Positions 6,098-9,194 of a stretch of DNA of 9,194 bases are shown here, in pieces. A model generated the notes under the pieces. It had not been told where the DNA came from. It worked only from the letters and a program-made list of their open reading frames with translations, and ran no database searches. Position 1 is the stretch's first letter. Each line of letters starts with the position of its first letter. A program made the translations under genes and the position numbers. The stretch comes from CAWUIO01 sp963922455 (GTDB taxonomy: Bacteria > Bacteroidota > Bacteroidia > Cytophagales > Microscillaceae): assembly GCA_963922455.1 (NCBI GenBank), contig CAWUIO010000179.1, positions 1 through 9,194 of the forward strand, given 5' to 3'.

Positions 6098-7150
6098 CTA
6101 TTTAACAATTGACTTTCTGTACGTTGTAGGGGTATGAGATGTGTATTTCTTGAAGGCCGTATTAAAAGAAGATTTGGAATTAAAGCCTACTTGGTACATA
6201 ACCTGTTGAATATTTAAGTCCTTATCTTTTAAAAGTTCTTGGGCTTCTTGGATGCGGTAAGAATTGATAAAGTCAAAGAAATGTTGGCCAAGTACCCGAT
6301 TGATTAAAAAGGAGAGGTGTTTTTCGGGTATCTCTGTGGTACGGGCCAGGCTTTGCAAGCTCAAGCTTTCATCCAGATATGGCTTATGTTGTGTCATGTA
6401 ATTTGATAGAAACGCTATTTCTTCCTTGTACTTATTTTTGTCCTCGACTTTTGTTCTTTTCAAAGGCTGGATTTCCTGATCAATGCCGTGAAATAACGCA
6501 GGGTTTCGCATCGCTTGCAGCATAAACCAAGTAATGACCCCCAATCCAAATAGTGAGATAATTAAGTTGAGTAGGGTAAAGTTCCTATCTTGGTAGGTGG
6601 TCTCAGAGAGGCTTCTCAATACCACAAAACTATTACCCACTAAAAAAAGTACCGTAGTACTAATGAGCCATTGATAGGTTTTATTTTGCAAGGAATAGTT
6701 CTCGAGGTGTAACTGTCTATATTTATACAGTTCATAAAATACGGCAATTATATACCCGTAGTATTGTACCTGGGTTACTATACTGTAAAATACATAGTAG
6801 GGCTCAAGTAAGCCTTGTAGAAAGAATAAGAGACAAAAGGCCAAAAAGGGTATTCCATGGAAAAAGGATTTTAGGTCCAGTTTTACATTATGGTAGCATA
6901 TCGTTTTTACATAGAAATAAAACAATGGCATCTGTAACAAAACGGAGGAGACCCTCAAGTAATTTAGCGATGGGTAACGCAAGTAAAGTGTATAAGCAAA
7001 TAAGGCAGAAAAATCTAAGGAAGTAACCAGCAGGAAGAACGCAAAAAGAGTATTAGCCCGCCTATTCTTGGAAGGGGTACTCAACAAAAACACCGAAAGC
7101 AATATTAAGAGAAATACGCTTATTAGGCCAATATTTTCGACAATTTTCAT
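6098..7150 (-). CDS. Membrane-embedded AraC-family transcriptional regulator (7TM-type)
   Basis: The 350-residue protein has an N-terminal membrane domain of about seven hydrophobic segments (roughly 6-24, 33-56, 66-84, 96-114, 122-143, 160-180, 190-213), a charged linker (about 221-245), and a C-terminal AraC/XylS DNA-binding domain (about 248-347). The two helix-turn-helix units are visible as LSLQSLARTTEIPEKHLSFL in 263-282 and LNIQQVMYQVGFNSKSSFNT in 312-331. The hallmark ending GFNSKSSFNTAFKKYTSHTP (322-341) is intact. Such proteins, common in Bacteroidota, are thought to sense a signal in the membrane and bind DNA from there. The exported serine hydrolase gene starts 115 bases downstream on the same strand and is the obvious candidate target. 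An inverted repeat over the likely promoter suggests autoregulation. The ATG at 7150 directly precedes the first membrane segment, which supports this start. Confidence 0.9.
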   Translation of the reverse strand: MKIVENIGLISVFLLILLSVFLLSTPSKNRRANTLFAFFLLVTSLDFSALFAYTLYLRYPSLNYLRVSSVLLQMPLFYFYVKTICYHNVKLDLKSFFHGIPFLAFCLLFFLQGLLEPYYVFYSIVTQVQYYGYIIAVFYELYKYRQLHLENYSLQNKTYQWLISTTVLFLVGNSFVVLRSLSETTYQDRNFTLLNLIISLFGLGVITWFMLQAMRNPALFHGIDQEIQPLKRTKVEDKNKYKEEIAFLSNYMTQHKPYLDESLSLQSLARTTEIPEKHLSFLINRVLGQHFFDFINSYRIQEAQELLKDKDLNIQQVMYQVGFNSKSSFNTAFKKYTSHTPTTYRKSIVK

Positions 7151-7181
7151 TTGATCTGGATCAAGTATATTTCTTTGCCTA

Positions 7182-7219
7182 GTTGCAAATTAGGCTTGCA
7201 ACCCGTATTTCGCAACGTT
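7182..7219 (-). promoter_or_regulatory. Putative promoter and overlapping operator of the AraC-type gene
   Basis: GTTGCAA (7182-7188), a 7-nt spacer ATTAGGC, and TTGCAAC (7196-7202) make a perfect 7-bp inverted repeat 32-52 bases before the start at 7150. A further GCAAC lies at 7212-7216 within GCAACGTT. On the minus strand TTG (7215-7213), 20 bases and TAATTTGC (7192-7185) fit the Bacteroidota promoter layout (TTG near -33, TAnnTTTG near -7) with a one-base-short -7 box. The dyad covers the -7 box and spacer, as expected for a repressor site. The core GTTGCA(AA)TTAGG also occurs before the gene at 3571-4044. Confidence 0.4.
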
Positions 7220-7272
7220 AAAAATAGGGTATTTCGTTTATTCAAGTAGTGCCCCTTAGAAACATCCAACCC

Positions 7273-7303
7273 GCGCGGGTCGGGCTGTGACTGGACGCCA
7301 GCC
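7273..7303 (+). repeat. GC-rich dispersed repeat, decayed partial copy
   Basis: GCGCGGGTCGGGCTGTGACT opens this copy. Against the first 31 bases of the repeat (reverse complement of copy 2) 25 positions match, and no convincing match continues after 7303. It is the only copy whose orientation is opposite to the next gene on that side, and it looks like a decayed remnant. It lies 123 bases upstream of the AraC-type start. Confidence 0.6.
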
Positions 7304-7736
7304 ATTAGGTATATTCATAAAGGGAAGGAACAGACCGTTCGAACCCTCATCGGATATGGGCACGCTCAAATGTTGTAAAAATTTGAAACGTTAAACTTGT
7401 AAATCACCTAAAACCGTCTTTTCTAGAAGCTCCTAGGGCTTGATGAGATTCTAATAATGTCATTGGCAGCCAAGAAAAGAACCTACTACGTACCTTGTAT
7501 TTTTAATCTGACTTGGGCTTAACTGAAAATAGGCTTTGTATCCCTGGTCTAGACATATATCAGAGTAGTAGACTTATTTCTGGATATTAGTTTAGAGATG
7601 ACAAATATAAAATAGTAAGCTGCCCCATGTCATCAACTGGTATAGGCATCTGCTCCTTGAGATGCTCTCTAGATGAAGTGTTGATTCCCCGAGTGGGTCA
7701 CCCTGCGCCTGGAAAGTATGGCTAATGTCCATGCAA
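7304..7736. other. Intergenic region without a recognisable gene
   Basis: This stretch lies between the repeat remnant and the stop of the S41-type protease gene. No open frame of useful length or quality was seen. A segment around 7337-7350 containing GTTCGAACCC looks like a tRNA T-loop, but its flanks do not pair as a T-stem and no cloverleaf could be built. At 7701-7720 a stretch CCCTGCGCCTGGAAAGTATG nearly repeats 326-344. It may include the 3' region of the protease transcript and old repeat debris. Confidence 0.5.
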
Positions 7737-9113
7737 TCAAGGTATTTTCTTTAACAAACCCTCCAAAATCTCATCCTTATCATCCAAAAGGTGATCTTGA
7801 ATGTAAATATCGGGCATAAGCCCTTCAGCTTGGGTGCTCCCATTTACTCGCACTATATAGCCTTTTGAGACTTTAACCAGCACTCCGGTTTTTGGCAAGG
7901 TATATTCAAATTGGGATGCCAATAAAGTAGGATAGTCACCCGTTTCTTCCCCTACAATGGTGGCAAACCGGTAGTCTTGTATTTGGGCGGCCGTCACTGC
8001 CGCCATGGAGTGGGATTGCCGATTTACTAAGACATACACTTTTCCCTGGTAGCGTTTTTCGGGAGCCTGAGGTGCATAGCTTGGAAACTCATACGCATAT
8101 ACTGCCCCATCGGCTTGAGAAAGGGCTTTTTGCCAAAAGGCACTGGTTGTATCGTAGTTGGCCCGCACATGTTTCTTGAGAAATTTACTGGTTTTGAGGG
8201 TAAACTGGGAGTTCCAACGAAAGGGTTTGTCGGCAATATACGATACGAGATAATCGCTAAACGTGTTATCGCCACCCTGATTATTTCTTAAGTCAATAAT
8301 AAGGTTGGGACTCCCTTGGGCCTTTATCTGGGCGAAGGCCGAATCTATAAAGGCTTGGTAAACGGGTTCATCGCCAGAAAAATTACCTGGGTTGAGATAA
8401 GCGGCTTTCTCGTAGAATTTTAGGCACATCTGCGCATCAAGCACGTCCCTTCGTTTTTTCTCAAAGTCCTCGATAAGATTTATGGCCTCTAGTTTGTACC
8501 TTTTGGTCTCTCCTTGCTCACGGATTTCTACTTCGAAAGCATCTTGGGGCCCAAAGACTTGCCAATACAAGCGGGGAAAGGAGTATAATTCAATTTTAAC
8601 ATGCTTAAAATAGGGGCGCTCGGCTGAAATATGAGGGTACATTTGGCGTAGAATATCGGGTATACTTTGCCCATTCACACTGAGAATTTCTGAGCCAATA
8701 GCAATGCTTTCCTCACGAGACCAATTTTTTCGGATAAATGATTTATCGTCTTCAAAGGCAATTTCCAGAGGGAAAAGGGTACCCCCCGCATAGGCATATT
8801 GGATATAGGACTGTCCCGGGAAGGGTATCTCGGTATGGCCATTATTGACAACAGTGATCAATTTTTGAAAACAATTGGTGGCTTCCAAGAGATCTAGGGA
8901 GTCTTTGACAATAGACATTTTCACCGCTTCGTATCTCGTCTCAAAGCTGGATGGGGAGGTGTAAGTGTATACATCATAATGTGCTTCCTCTAAAGACACA
9001 CGCAAGGTTGATAAATCGGCCAATACCGCCTCTTTTGAAAACTTTGGGGAGGATTGCCCAAAAGCAGTATGGGCTATGAGCCAGAAATATAGGATTAAAG
9101 AGTTGGGTCGCAT
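7737..9113 (-). CDS. Exported S41-family (C-terminal-processing-like) peptidase
   Basis: The 458-residue protein starts with a signal peptide (1-19, ending AFG before Gln20), so it acts outside the cytoplasm. The N-terminal helical part carries NNGHTEIP (90-97), the conserved Gly-His pair of S41 proteins of the non-CtpA type. A divergent PDZ-like segment follows (about 115-200), with IGSEILSVNGQSI (139-151) in the place of the usual substrate-loop IGDxIxxVNG. The tail-specific protease core begins at LIIDLRNNQGGD (271-282). The nucleophile is probably Ser369 in NRQSHSMAAV, where the family has TxSAAE-like sequence, and GEETGD (388-393) corresponds to the family GExTGG. No Lys is placed as in CtpA, so a tricorn-like Ser/His/Glu set is more likely. 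It probably cleaves peptides or unfolded exported proteins. A GC-rich repeat ends 24 bases before its start. No partner gene is visible on the same strand nearby. Confidence 0.85.
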   Translation of the reverse strand: MRPNSLILYFWLIAHTAFGQSSPKFSKEAVLADLSTLRVSLEEAHYDVYTYTSPSSFETRYEAVKMSIVKDSLDLLEATNCFQKLITVVNNGHTEIPFPGQSYIQYAYAGGTLFPLEIAFEDDKSFIRKNWSREESIAIGSEILSVNGQSIPDILRQMYPHISAERPYFKHVKIELYSFPRLYWQVFGPQDAFEVEIREQGETKRYKLEAINLIEDFEKKRRDVLDAQMCLKFYEKAAYLNPGNFSGDEPVYQAFIDSAFAQIKAQGSPNLIIDLRNNQGGDNTFSDYLVSYIADKPFRWNSQFTLKTSKFLKKHVRANYDTTSAFWQKALSQADGAVYAYEFPSYAPQAPEKRYQGKVYVLVNRQSHSMAAVTAAQIQDYRFATIVGEETGDYPTLLASQFEYTLPKTGVLVKVSKGYIVRVNGSTQAEGLMPDIYIQDHLLDDKDEILEGLLKKIP

Positions 9114-9137
9114 TTTATTATTTTTGGTTTTATCGTG

Positions 9138-9194
9138 GCTTAGGGATGGAACGGCATGTTTGAGCCCGCCGCTGCCCTGTGGGTAGGCCGGCGA
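9138..9194 (-). repeat. GC-rich dispersed repeat, copy 3 (cut by window edge)
   Basis: These 57 bases are identical to 4215-4271 and continue past the window end. On the minus strand the CCCTAAGC end lies at 9138, 24 bases from the ATG of the S41-type protease gene at 9113, so the promoter of that gene must lie inside or beyond the repeat. Perfect identity over 57 bases to a copy almost 5 kb away points to recent spread or gene conversion. Confidence 0.88.

Noticed and set aside
7337..7365. Possible tRNA fragment (GTTCGAACCC)
   Set aside because: The T-loop-like core has no pairing 5-bp stem on either strand, and no anticodon or acceptor arm could be found around it.
8027..8275. 82-codon minus-strand frame inside the S41-type protease gene
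   Set aside because: It overlaps the catalytic core of the protease in another frame and has no features of its own.
368..9194. CRISPR array interpretation of the GC-rich repeats
   Set aside because: Copies are kilobases apart, lie in both strand orientations, vary in sequence and have no regular spacers or cas genes nearby.

Overview
The window looks like a chromosomal segment of a Bacteroidota bacterium, probably of the Cytophagales/Saprospiria type. The reasons are AT-rich genes with almost no Shine-Dalgarno sequences, signal peptides ending just before a Gln, a membrane-embedded AraC-type regulator, an ECF sigma factor encoded with small membrane proteins, and several beta-lactamase-fold serine hydrolases. 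No species can be named from the sequence. No rRNA, tRNA, CRISPR array or transposase gene was seen.

Layout. Positions 1-618 hold no convincing gene but carry one copy of a GC-rich dispersed repeat. Positions 619-2914 form a tight four-gene plus-strand cluster: an exported serine hydrolase, a three-helix small membrane protein, an ECF sigma factor starting at TTG, and a membrane protein starting at an overlapping GTG that sits where an anti-sigma factor usually does. The rest is on the minus strand. Positions 4044-3074 encode two cytoplasmic proteins joined by a TAATG stop/start overlap. The first is an NTF2/CaMKII-AD-like protein ending in an HHSS motif, as in iota-class carbonic anhydrases. 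The second is a small protein laid out like a beta-carbonic anhydrase but with part of its zinc site missing. Next, reading along the window, come a large exported serine hydrolase (5982-4348) with a 7TM-AraC regulator (7150-6098) just upstream of it, and an exported S41-type protease (9113-7737).

How the genes may work together. Three products are exported hydrolases (two beta-lactamase/PBP-fold enzymes and one S41 protease), and both regulatory modules (ECF plus membrane partner, 7TM-AraC) are suited to envelope sensing, so the region reads as an envelope or extracellular hydrolysis neighbourhood. The paired carbonic-anhydrase-like genes are the most unusual content and may be an uncharacterised inorganic-carbon or pH-related module. 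They are preceded by a striking tandem array of direct and inverted repeats whose core motif (GTTGCA...TTAGG) recurs in front of the AraC gene.

Non-coding structure. A 79-bp GC-rich repeat occurs as two full copies, one copy cut by the window edge and one decayed partial copy. The three good copies all point toward the start of the next downstream gene. Functional statements come from reading motifs by eye; no database search was run.
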